Shown here: one piece after another, positions 36,986 through 45,473 of the stretch
Numbering within the stretch: the stretch's first letter is position 1
Layout: the number at the start of each line of letters is the position of its first letter
Assembly (NCBI GenBank): GCA_040255465.1
Contig: JBDZVA010000004.1
Location: forward strand, 321,224 to 385,223
DNA length: 64,000 nucleotides
Source: UBA5793 sp040255465
GTDB lineage: Bacteria > Planctomycetota > Phycisphaerae > Phycisphaerales > UBA5793
Reading direction: 5' to 3'
The notes under the pieces: model-generated
Seen by the model: only the letters and a program-made list of their open reading frames with translations
Told to the model about the DNA's origin: nothing
Databases searched by the model: none
Program-made: the position numbers and the translations under genes

Positions 36986-39679
36986 TCATACGCCGGCTTC
37001 CCGCTCGACATCGCCGGCGGCAGTCCGCAGGCGGAGGATGGCAGGGAGCACGGTGTAGCAGGCGATCAGAGTGATGGTCAGGCCGATGACCATGGTGATG
37101 CCCAGGCCGCGGATGCCGCGATGCTGCGCCAGGGCCATGCAGCCGAAGCCGATGACGGTCGTGAGGGTGGTGAGCAGGATGCCGCGCCCGGTGCCGCCCG
37201 ACAGGCCGCGCGGCACGCCGGTCGGATCGTCGCGCCAGCGGTGGACGATGTGCACGCCTGCGTCGACACCGATTCCGAAGATGAAGGGCATGACGATGAT
37301 GTTGGCGAAGTTGAGCGGCAGGTCGGTCAGCCCCATCACGGCAAAGAGTCCGATGAAGCCGACCAGCACCGGCAGCAGCGCCAGCAGTGAATCGGGCAGC
37401 GATTGAAAATCGAGCAACAGGAGAATGAGGATCGCACCGACGGCCAGCGCGGTCGCGATGGTGTAGGCGCGGGAGATGAGCACGGTCGACTCGTAGATCT
37501 GCACCGCCGGGCCGAGCACGCTGGCGTCGACGCTGCGCATGGCCGAGACGAAGGCCCGGAGGTTTTCGGGGTCGAGCACGGATCCACCGCGATCGACCGG
37601 GGCAATGCGCAGCAGCATGCGGCCATCGGGCGAGACATTGAGCGTGCGCAGCGGCTCGGGGAGATCGTCGAGCGTCGGCGGGCGCGGATCGGCCAGCGTG
37701 GTCCACGTCTCGATGATCGACTCGCGGTCGCGCTGCCAGGCTCGCGCAGCAGAGGCCCAGAGCTGCGGGGCCTGAGGTGAGTCGAGGCGCTCAAGCAGGT
37801 GCTCGCAGGCGCTGGTCACTTGAACAAGCGACTCGCGCAGCGCCGGGTCGAAGCTGGCCGCATTCGATTCGAGTGCCCCGCCAGCGGCGGAGAGGATGCC
37901 ATCGCGCAGCCGGCCGAGAAGTTGAACCGCCTCGGTTGAAGTGCCGGCGCTGGATGCAGGAATGTCGCGTGGCATGGACTGGGCCATGGCCGCGCGGCGC
38001 TGGTCGCGCTGCGGGTGAAAGAGCGCTCCCACTCCATCGACGCCGGCGATCTCATGCGGTTCGGCGAGAAACGCGAGGGTCTCGCGCTGTGCCTTCTCAA
38101 GTGAATCGACAATGCTCATGCCGATCCATGCGGATCGCTGGCTGTCTTCGATGAGTCGCTTCTCCCAGACCACGCTCTCGACGCCGGGCGGATGCAGGTT
38201 GAGCAGGTTGGGGTCGTAGCGCGTCTGCAGTGCTGCGGGTATGGCTCCGGCAATGAGCAGCACGGCGCCGATGATCACCGTGCGCGGTCGGCGATCAACC
38301 ACATCGAGGCGGCCGTGTGCGAAGTGTGCATCTTCGCCGCCCAGGCGGTGGCGCACGCTCTTGCGCCAGTCGCCGCGCAATGAAAGCAGTGCGGGGTAGA
38401 CGCTGAGCATGGCGACGAGGCAGAGAATGATGCCACCTGCGGCGATGACGCCCATTTCCGCCACGCCTTTGAAATCGGTCAGCAGCATGACGGCAAATGA
38501 CGCCGCAGTGGTCACGGCGCCGGTGATCATGCCCGGCCCGATGCCGCGATAGACGCGCGAAAGCACATCGCCCAGATCTTCATGCTCTTCGCGCGTCAGT
38601 TCGAGGCGAGCCGTGAGGTGGAGGGCGAAGTCGATGCCGAGACCGAGAAGGATGACGGTGAAGACGACGCTGAGCACCTGAAGATGGCCCACGGCCAGCG
38701 TCGCCCAGCCGAAACTCCAGCCCACTGCGACGAGCAGCGTCACTGCCGCACAGATCGGCACAACCACGCCGCGAAAGACGATGAACATCAGCAGCGCAAT
38801 GAGCGCGAACGCGAGAACGGATGTAAACGTCGAATCGGCGATGGACTGGGTTGTCTCATCATTTTCGATAGCGGCGATCCCGGTGACGCCCGCATCGACG
38901 CCGACGAAGAGCTGCGTGTCCTGCAGTTCGGCGATGGTGCGGCGGATTGCGGCGATGCCTTCATCGACACCCGACACCGACGCCTCACCCTGGCGCAGCG
39001 CCACCGAGAGCAGCAGGTAACGACCCGAATCACTCTCGAGCGGTCGCCAGCCTCCTGCCGCGGGCAGCACGGCGTGGGACGGATCATCCATCGCGGCATC
39101 GGTGTTGCGCAGCAATTCCGCGAGGGTACCCAGTGACTGCGCCGCCGACGCCGGATTCGCCACCGCAGACGTCAGCCCGCCCAGCGTGCGACGGAGCAAG
39201 TCGACGATTGACGCCGACTCGAGCACGGGAAGCGACGCGTTGAATTCCGCAAGCGATCGCGCATACGCATCGTCCGGAAGCGTGAGCATGAGCCGGGCGT
39301 AGCGGGGCTGGAACTCGTAGCCGTCGAGTACATCCTCAATACTCGGCTCCTGACGCAGGCGCTGGGCGAGGGTCTTGACGAACTGTGCCGCGCGGTCGGA
39401 GGTGAGATCGACGTCGTTTCGGGAGTTCTCGCCTCGGTCGACGGCGACAAGCACATCACCCCAGCGGGGGAACTCCTTCTTGTAGGCGAGGTAGGCGGCG
39501 TTCCAGCGCAGGTCGGGGGCGATGAGGAAACTGCGATCGGTCTGCATCGTGAGGCGGCTCAGCGCCAGCCACACACTCAAGGCAAGTAGCAGCGCGGCCG
39601 CGACGAGGACGGCCAAGCGGCGTCGGATGACAAACCTGCCCAGCCAACCAAGAAATTCATCCCGCAATCGCTCGTGCAT
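36986..39679 (-). CDS. MMPL/RND-family transporter, HpnN-like
   Basis: 897 residues with two sets of about six helices and two large periplasmic loops. 'VILLGLGIDFALHLTARLE' and, in the second half, 'FIFGIGVDAGVHIVHRWRDD' are the RND proton-relay helix motifs. The single long chain without an OprM-like partner, and the GLGIDF motif, fit the hopanoid/lipid exporter HpnN clade of MMPL proteins. It likely moves a lipid to the outer membrane. No squalene-hopene genes are in the window, so hopanoid as substrate is an inference. Divergent from gpmI with a 49-bp gap. Confidence 0.82.
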   Translation of the reverse strand: MHERLRDEFLGWLGRFVIRRRLAVLVAAALLLALSVWLALSRLTMQTDRSFLIAPDLRWNAAYLAYKKEFPRWGDVLVAVDRGENSRNDVDLTSDRAAQFVKTLAQRLRQEPSIEDVLDGYEFQPRYARLMLTLPDDAYARSLAEFNASLPVLESASIVDLLRRTLGGLTSAVANPASAAQSLGTLAELLRNTDAAMDDPSHAVLPAAGGWRPLESDSGRYLLLSVALRQGEASVSGVDEGIAAIRRTIAELQDTQLFVGVDAGVTGIAAIENDETTQSIADSTFTSVLAFALIALLMFIVFRGVVVPICAAVTLLVAVGWSFGWATLAVGHLQVLSVVFTVILLGLGIDFALHLTARLELTREEHEDLGDVLSRVYRGIGPGMITGAVTTAASFAVMLLTDFKGVAEMGVIAAGGIILCLVAMLSVYPALLSLRGDWRKSVRHRLGGEDAHFAHGRLDVVDRRPRTVIIGAVLLIAGAIPAALQTRYDPNLLNLHPPGVESVVWEKRLIEDSQRSAWIGMSIVDSLEKAQRETLAFLAEPHEIAGVDGVGALFHPQRDQRRAAMAQSMPRDIPASSAGTSTEAVQLLGRLRDGILSAAGGALESNAASFDPALRESLVQVTSACEHLLERLDSPQAPQLWASAARAWQRDRESIIETWTTLADPRPPTLDDLPEPLRTLNVSPDGRMLLRIAPVDRGGSVLDPENLRAFVSAMRSVDASVLGPAVQIYESTVLISRAYTIATALAVGAILILLLLDFQSLPDSLLALLPVLVGFIGLFAVMGLTDLPLNFANIIVMPFIFGIGVDAGVHIVHRWRDDPTGVPRGLSGGTGRGILLTTLTTVIGFGCMALAQHRGIRGLGITMVIGLTITLIACYTVLPAILRLRTAAGDVEREAGV

Positions 39680-39728
39680 GAGAACAGGAGTTTAGTCCCG
39701 CACCTTCGGCGCGATATCCTCTTGGATC

Positions 39729-41408
39729 ATGCCCAATACCCAACCCGCCAACGCACCCTGCATTCTCATCGTCCGCGACGGCTGGGGGGAAAACCCCAAT
39801 CGCGAGCACGATTCATTCAACGCAGTTCATCTCGCGAAAACCCCCGTCGCAGATCGGCTGATGCACGACTACCCGAACACGCTCATTCATACAAGCGGCG
39901 AGGATGTCGGCGTGCCCAACGGCACGACGGGCAACAGCGAAGTCGGCCACCAGAACCTCGGCGCCGGACGCATCGTCAACCAGGACTCGGTGCGCATCAG
40001 CAAGGCGATCGAAGACGAGTCGTTCTTCAGCAATGAAGTGTTTGTGCACGCGATGGAGCGCATCCGCCAGTCCGGCCGGCATCACCTGCACCTCATGGGC
40101 ATCTGCTCGGACGCAGGGGTACACGGCCGACTTGAGCACCTGTACGCTCTGCTTGAGATGTGCCGGCGCGAGCATCTGAAACCTGAATCAGTCTGCATTC
40201 ATCTCTTCACCGACGGGCGCGACACGGGGCCGTTCACCGGCATCGACTTTGTCGATCAGGTGGAGGACAAGATCAAGGAGATCGGCGTCGGGCGGATCGC
40301 GTCGGTCATCGGCCGGTACTGGGCGATGGACCGCGACAACCGCTGGGAGCGCATCAAGCGAGCGTGGGATTGCCTCACGGACACCGGTCGCGACGCAGCC
40401 AAACGGCTGTACATCACACCGCCGACCTTCAAGAAGGCAATGCTCGCAGTGCAGCACTATTACGACGAACCCGAAAACGAAGACATGAAGGGCGATGAGT
40501 TCATTACGCCCTCGATGATCGGCCGCAACGAAGATGAAGCCCTGGCGGGGCGCATCGACCCGGGCGACATCGTGATCTTCTACAACTACCGGGGCGATCG
40601 GCCGCGCCAACTCGTCCGGGCCCTGGCCATGCCTGAGTTTGAAGGACACGTCAAGGCTTCGCCCGACACCGGCAGGAAGGGCTTTGCGCGCGAGGGCGAT
40701 CAGGACGATGCGCGCGGCGTGCATGTCGTGACGATGTGCGAGTATGAAAAAGAACTCAACCAGTGGGTCAAGGTGGCATACCCCAAGCCGCCCAAACTCA
40801 AGGACATTGTCGGCGACTATCTTTCTCAGCTCGGCCTGACGCAGTTCCGCTGTGCCGAGACGGAGAAGTTCGCCCATGTGACCTTCTTCTTCAACGACTA
40901 CCGCGATGAACCCTTCGACGGCGAGCATCGGCAGATCATCCAGAGTCCGAAGGTGTCCACCTACGACCAGCAGCCGGAGATGAGCGCAGCGGGCGTGCGC
41001 GATGCGGTGCTGGCGCGGCTGGCGGCCGAGGATTGCGAGCCGTTCATCATCGTCAATTTCGCCAACGCCGACATGGTCGGCCACACCGGCAAACTCGATG
41101 CGGCAATCAAAGCCGTTGAGACCGTTGACGGTTGTGTGGGCGCGATCGTCGAGGCAGCTCTCAAGCGCGGAGGGTCGCTCATCGTGACCGCGGACCACGG
41201 CAACGCGGAGCAGATGTTCGATCCCAAGACGAATGGGCCGCACACGGCACACACGCTCTACGACGTGCCGCTCATCGTGGTTGGCGAAGCGTTCAGGAAC
41301 CACACGCTGCGGCGCGGCGGGCGACTGGCGGACGTCATGCCCACGGCGTTTCACATGACGGGGCTGAGTGTGCCCGAGGCGATGACGGGCCAGTCGCTGC
41401 TGGAATAG
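39729..41408 (+). CDS. gpmI: 2,3-bisphosphoglycerate-independent phosphoglycerate mutase
   Basis: 559 residues. GpmI interconverts 3- and 2-phosphoglycerate with two metal ions. The catalytic Ser is in GVPNGTTGNSEVGHQNLG (Ser ~70), with metal-binding Asp in IVRDGWGEN (~17) and 'VIVTADHGNAEQM'-like C-terminal metal site (LIVTADHGNAEQMFD). 'DVPLIVVG' and a typical C-terminus follow. The length is somewhat above the usual ~510-515. The ATG at 39729 is the first good start. Confidence 0.95.
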   Translation: MPNTQPANAPCILIVRDGWGENPNREHDSFNAVHLAKTPVADRLMHDYPNTLIHTSGEDVGVPNGTTGNSEVGHQNLGAGRIVNQDSVRISKAIEDESFFSNEVFVHAMERIRQSGRHHLHLMGICSDAGVHGRLEHLYALLEMCRREHLKPESVCIHLFTDGRDTGPFTGIDFVDQVEDKIKEIGVGRIASVIGRYWAMDRDNRWERIKRAWDCLTDTGRDAAKRLYITPPTFKKAMLAVQHYYDEPENEDMKGDEFITPSMIGRNEDEALAGRIDPGDIVIFYNYRGDRPRQLVRALAMPEFEGHVKASPDTGRKGFAREGDQDDARGVHVVTMCEYEKELNQWVKVAYPKPPKLKDIVGDYLSQLGLTQFRCAETEKFAHVTFFFNDYRDEPFDGEHRQIIQSPKVSTYDQQPEMSAAGVRDAVLARLAAEDCEPFIIVNFANADMVGHTGKLDAAIKAVETVDGCVGAIVEAALKRGGSLIVTADHGNAEQMFDPKTNGPHTAHTLYDVPLIVVGEAFRNHTLRRGGRLADVMPTAFHMTGLSVPEAMTGQSLLE

Positions 41409-41415
41409 CCCTCGC

Positions 41416-42630
41416 TTACCTGCGCCGTTCGACGGCGCTGAGGCCGGCCCGGCCCACGAGGCCGCGTATCTGCAGGATGGTGATGTCAGCCTGCAGTGTG
41501 TGAATCGGCAGTCCGGTGCGAGCCGAGAGTTCATCGAGTTCAACAGCACTGCTGTCCAGCGCTTCAAGGATCTTCTGCTGACTTGGGGTGAGATTGAGCT
41601 GAGCCATTGGCGTCGGTTTGACCTCGTTTGTTGCGGCGCGGTCTTGTGCAGGAGGTGCAAAGAGCGACTCGGCTGCGCCGGGATCGAGCCCCGCTTCGCG
41701 CATCGCTCCCGCGACGAGGTGTTCACTGCCTTCGAGTGATTCGAGGATGTCACTGGCGCCGGTGACGAGTTTCGCCCAGCCTTCGCGGATCATCCTGTGA
41801 CAACCTGTGGCGCGCGGCGAATCGACATTGCCGGGGATGGCGAAGACCTCGCGGTGATGCTCTTCGCAGGCCAGGCGGGCGGTGATGAGCGCCCCGCTGC
41901 GATCGCCGGCCTCGATGACGAGCGTGCCCAGCGACAGGCCGGAGATGATGCGGTTGCGGCGCGGGAAGTTCTCCTTGCTCGGGCCGAGGCGCATGGGGAA
42001 CTCGCTGATCAGCGCGCCGCGCTTCTCGTTGACGACGGATTCGAAGAGCGATTCGTTTTCGGGCGGGTAGTGATGCGACAGTCCGCATCCCATGACAACG
42101 AGTGTGCGCCCGCCGCCGCGCACGGCGCCGCGATGCGCTTCGGTGTCGATGCCGCGCGCGCCGCCGGAGATGATCGCCAGGCCGCGCTGCGCCAACGCGG
42201 CCGACAGTCGCCCGGCCTGATCGCGACCGTACGCAGAGCAATTCCGCGTACCGACGATGGCGATGGAATAGACGTCGGTGGGTTCGAGCGAGCCGCGCAC
42301 GTAGAGGACTGGTGGCGGATCGGGGATTGACTTGAGCAGCGGCGGATAGTGCGGATCGTCGATGGACAGAACCGTCGCCCCGTGCGCTGCCGCCTCGGCG
42401 AGTTCGACATCGATCTCATTTTCATCGACGCCTCGCTGAATGGCCCGCGCCTTGTCGGCGCTGATTCCCTGCACCTGTTGCAGATGGGTGTGCGGCGCGT
42501 CGAGGATGCCCTGCGCCGAGCCGAAGCGCTCGCGCAGGCGGGCGATGAGAATCGGCCCGATGCCGGGGGTCATGCTGAGGCGGAGCATGGCGCGGGGGCC
42601 GCGATCATTCGTTGATGTTTTGTTAGCCAT
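41416..42630 (-). CDS. dprA: DNA processing protein DprA
   Basis: 404 residues. DprA binds incoming single-stranded DNA and loads RecA during natural transformation. The Rossmann fold core has VGTRNCSAYGRDQAGRL, 'ISGGARGIDTEAHRGAV', NFPRRNRIISGLS and VIEAGDRSGALITARLA. An N-terminal helix-hairpin-helix region (SMTPGIGPILIARLRERFG) precedes it and a winged-helix-like end (LTPSQQKILEAL..) follows. The start at 42630 is chosen over an upstream ATG at 42657, as the sequence between is atypical. Together with type IV pilus-like genes elsewhere it hints at competence, though the pseudopilin set lacks its motor here. Confidence 0.93.
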   Translation of the reverse strand: MANKTSTNDRGPRAMLRLSMTPGIGPILIARLRERFGSAQGILDAPHTHLQQVQGISADKARAIQRGVDENEIDVELAEAAAHGATVLSIDDPHYPPLLKSIPDPPPVLYVRGSLEPTDVYSIAIVGTRNCSAYGRDQAGRLSAALAQRGLAIISGGARGIDTEAHRGAVRGGGRTLVVMGCGLSHHYPPENESLFESVVNEKRGALISEFPMRLGPSKENFPRRNRIISGLSLGTLVIEAGDRSGALITARLACEEHHREVFAIPGNVDSPRATGCHRMIREGWAKLVTGASDILESLEGSEHLVAGAMREAGLDPGAAESLFAPPAQDRAATNEVKPTPMAQLNLTPSQQKILEALDSSAVELDELSARTGLPIHTLQADITILQIRGLVGRAGLSAVERRR

Positions 42631-42953
42631 CGAGATGAATATATAGCGCCAGCGCAAGCCGGGCAGGCCAAGTCACTTCCGCCCCGTCAACAAATTCGCT
42701 GCATGGATTTGTGCCAATTTGGGGGATTCCCAGTCTTGGCCGACAGTCAATCCAGTATGATATGACGGTCTCGCACCGGTCGAGTGCAAAGGCAGCGCGT
42801 GGCTCCCCTGCCGAGGGACATGTCTCCTTCGAATTGTGACGGGCCGGCCGACGAACAAACTCAAATGGTTAGCGCTTCCATCGACCCGGCTCCGCCGCTG
42901 TGGCGCGAACGGGTGCATGTGAGCGCGTGGTGGTTTCTCCGAAAGGTTGAGTC
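42631..42953. other. 323-bp divergent intergenic region
   Basis: Between dprA and the first secreted-protein gene. A TATGAT hexamer (42756-42761) is the best -10-like match on the + strand, but the nearest TTGGCC is only 14 bp upstream, so a promoter is not claimed. No RNA gene or repeat seen. Confidence 0.4.
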
Positions 42954-43901
42954 ATGCGAACATACGCTATTCGGAATCTTTCATTCGCGACTCTCGCTTT
43001 GGCAATTGCGGCACTTGCAGCGCCGGCCCATGCCCAGTCAAATCTGCTGGTGGATCCAGGCTTCGAGAACAATCCGCTTGAAAGCGCGCACAACGTGCTC
43101 AACTACTTTGAACAGTACCAGGGCTTCTGGGGGCCCGAGCGCGGGAGCATTGTCGGCCAGGTCGGCCCGGTCATTCCGCGTGATGGCACAAAGATGCTGC
43201 AGATGACTGACGACGGCGGAACTACCACTGCGGTATTCCAGGTCACTGATGTGAGCGCGTACGCCGCGCTAATCGACTCCGGGCAGGCCACGGTTTCTTT
43301 GAGCGGATTCTGCGATGCCGATCCGGGCATCCCCGCCGCTTTTGGCGCTGCGGCGGTATCGTTCTACGCCTTACCTGACTGGTACTCCTCCAACACGTTC
43401 ATTGCAGACGGCCGCACACTCGACGCCGATCCTGCAACCTGGGAACAAGTTGCCGTCACCGGCGAAGTGCCCATCGGCACTCGCTGGATGATTAGCCAAG
43501 TGTACTTCTCGAACGGTCTGCTGCGAGGTCTGCCAGCCTATGTCGATTCCACCGAGATGACCATCACCGGCGATGGCGGCACCTTCGATCTGCAAGTCGA
43601 GGCGTCCTGCCCCGGCGGCGGACCGATCCAGATCTCATGGACCGGCGCTTCTCCGGGCGGCTGGATCGTGCTGATAAACGCGCTCACCGAAGGCACGGTC
43701 AGCATCCCGCGCTGGTCCCCTTGCGCCGGCACGATGCTGGGACTTGGATCACATGGCATCCGAACCGTGTGGCATGGACCAGCGGGAAACAACGGCAGCG
43801 GCAACATCCAGGACAGCGCAGGACCACGCGCCTGCGGGACGTACCTGCAGCTGCTCGATCTTGTCAACTGTGAAACAAGCAATGTCGCACCGGTGAACTA
43901 A
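42954..43901 (+). CDS. Secreted protein with four-Cys C-terminal module
   Basis: 315 residues. A signal peptide (FATLALAIAALAAPAHAQ, AxA cleavage) is followed by 'NLLVDPGFENNPLESAHNVL', typical of carbohydrate-binding/jelly-roll planctomycete surface proteins, then a beta-rich domain. The last ~100 residues are a module shared with the next two proteins: CPGGGPIQISW, CAGTMLGLGS, ACGTYLQLLDLVNC and the ending CETSNVAPV. ATG 42954 follows GAAAGGTTGAGTC. It is the first of three co-directional genes with ~20-bp gaps, likely one operon. Function unknown; probably extracellular. Confidence 0.72.
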   Translation: MRTYAIRNLSFATLALAIAALAAPAHAQSNLLVDPGFENNPLESAHNVLNYFEQYQGFWGPERGSIVGQVGPVIPRDGTKMLQMTDDGGTTTAVFQVTDVSAYAALIDSGQATVSLSGFCDADPGIPAAFGAAAVSFYALPDWYSSNTFIADGRTLDADPATWEQVAVTGEVPIGTRWMISQVYFSNGLLRGLPAYVDSTEMTITGDGGTFDLQVEASCPGGGPIQISWTGASPGGWIVLINALTEGTVSIPRWSPCAGTMLGLGSHGIRTVWHGPAGNNGSGNIQDSAGPRACGTYLQLLDLVNCETSNVAPVN

Positions 43902-43921
43902 TCCAAAGAAAGTGCAGCAAC

Positions 43922-45454
43922 ATGAACTCAAAGAAGACGTATCCCTGGATGATCGGCTTTTTCGCTACATTTGCCAGCATGATGGTGCTTCAGTCGAACG
44001 CGAGTGCCCAGTGCGATCCGCAGCAGACTGCTAAGCTCCTCGCTTCAAACGGCTCAGCGGGTGCCGAATTCGGTTGGTCGGTCTCAGTTAGCGGGGACAA
44101 GGCCGTTGCGGGGTCGCCCGACGGCAACGGCCGAGTGGGGGGCACCGGTTCGGCGTACGTCTACGAAAAGGTTGATGGCGTATGGACCTTCGTTTCCAGA
44201 CTAGACGCCTCTGACGGCGCGTTCGGCGACTACTTCGGCGGTTCGGTTTCGATTTGCGGCGACACCGTGGTCGTAGGCGCGCCGGGCGACGACGATTCCG
44301 GAGGCGCCTCTGGGTCTGTATACGTCTTCGACAGGATCGGCGGCGCGTGGACCCAGGTAGCCAAACTCCTTCCCTCCGACGGAAACGCTCGAGATTGGTT
44401 CGGCGGCGCCGTCTCAATCAGCGGAGACACCCTTGTTGTAGGGGCCGATAGCGACGACGCCGGCTCGGCCTATGTCTTCGAAAGGGCTGGCGGTGCGTGG
44501 ACCCAGGTAGCCAAACTCCTTCCCTCCGGCGGATACGCTCGAGCCCGGTTCGGCTGCTCCGTCTCGATCGATGGCGACACCGCCGTCATCGGCGCAAGTA
44601 ACGATGACGATCTGGGTAACCAGTCCGGTTCAGCGTACGTCTTCCAAGAGATCGGCGGCGACTGGAAGCGGGTTGCCAGGCTCCTCGCATCTGACGGCGC
44701 GGCACGCAACTACTTCGGCGGTTCCGTTTCCATCAGTGGCGACACCGCCATTGTGGGCGCAGGCGGCAACGGTACTTTCCTCAGTTCGGCGTACGCATTT
44801 GAGATGATCGACGGCGTCTGGATTCAGGTCGCCGAACTTCTTGCCTCCGACGGCGCGGCGGGCGACCGGTTTGGCAGATCCGTCTCGATCGACGGTGACC
44901 GCACCGTCGTGTCAGCGTATGGAGTGGGGGGCAAATCGGGCGCGGCATACGTCTTTGAGAAAATCGGCGCCATGTGGACGCAGACCGCCAAGTTCTTTCC
45001 CTCCGACGGCGCCGCATTCAAGTACTTCGGCTACTGGGTCTCAATCAGCGGGGGGACTTCCCTTGTTGGTGCATTTGGTGACGACTGGGGTGGTGAGGAC
45101 ACCGGGTCGGCGTATGTATTCGATCTCAACTGCGGACCGGAAATAAGCTCCGTGGCGTCATGTCCTTCCGGCGGGCCGATCCAGGTGTCTTGGGACGGGG
45201 CGACGCCCAACGGGCAGGTTGTGCTGATCTTCGCGCGCAACGAGGGCCCGTTCACCATTCCCAACAACCGGCCGTGTGCCGGCACGCAACTGGGCCTTGG
45301 CAGCAGCCAGATTCAGATCGCCTATCGAGGCAGTGCCGGAGTGGACGGCTCGCGCACCATCAACGCCACGGCCGGACCTGCGGCGTGCGGCGGGTATTTG
45401 CAACTGCTCGATCTGAGCACGTGCGAGACGAGTAACGTCGCGCCGGTCAAATGA
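43922..45454 (+). CDS. Secreted seven-bladed FG-GAP propeller protein 1
   Basis: 510 residues with a signal peptide (FATFASMMVLQSNASAQ, ASA cleavage). Seven repeats of about 57 residues follow, each with FGxSVSIxGDxxVVGA and a GSAYVFE.. segment, the integrin-alpha-type FG-GAP/beta-propeller. Calcium-binding Asp-rich loops such as GDDDSGG are present in several blades. The C-terminal ~100-residue four-Cys module (CPSGGPIQVSW, CAGTQLGLGS, ACGGYLQLLDLSTC, CETSNVAPVK) matches the preceding and following genes. Likely surface-exposed or released, maybe adhesive or carbohydrate-related; this is inferred from the fold. Confidence 0.8.
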   Translation: MNSKKTYPWMIGFFATFASMMVLQSNASAQCDPQQTAKLLASNGSAGAEFGWSVSVSGDKAVAGSPDGNGRVGGTGSAYVYEKVDGVWTFVSRLDASDGAFGDYFGGSVSICGDTVVVGAPGDDDSGGASGSVYVFDRIGGAWTQVAKLLPSDGNARDWFGGAVSISGDTLVVGADSDDAGSAYVFERAGGAWTQVAKLLPSGGYARARFGCSVSIDGDTAVIGASNDDDLGNQSGSAYVFQEIGGDWKRVARLLASDGAARNYFGGSVSISGDTAIVGAGGNGTFLSSAYAFEMIDGVWIQVAELLASDGAAGDRFGRSVSIDGDRTVVSAYGVGGKSGAAYVFEKIGAMWTQTAKFFPSDGAAFKYFGYWVSISGGTSLVGAFGDDWGGEDTGSAYVFDLNCGPEISSVASCPSGGPIQVSWDGATPNGQVVLIFARNEGPFTIPNNRPCAGTQLGLGSSQIQIAYRGSAGVDGSRTINATAGPAACGGYLQLLDLSTCETSNVAPVK

Positions 45455-45473
45455 TCAAACAAAGAGCGGCAAC

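Noticed and set aside
42756..42761. TATGAT as a -10 for the secreted-protein operon
   Set aside because: No -35 hexamer at 16-18 bp spacing.
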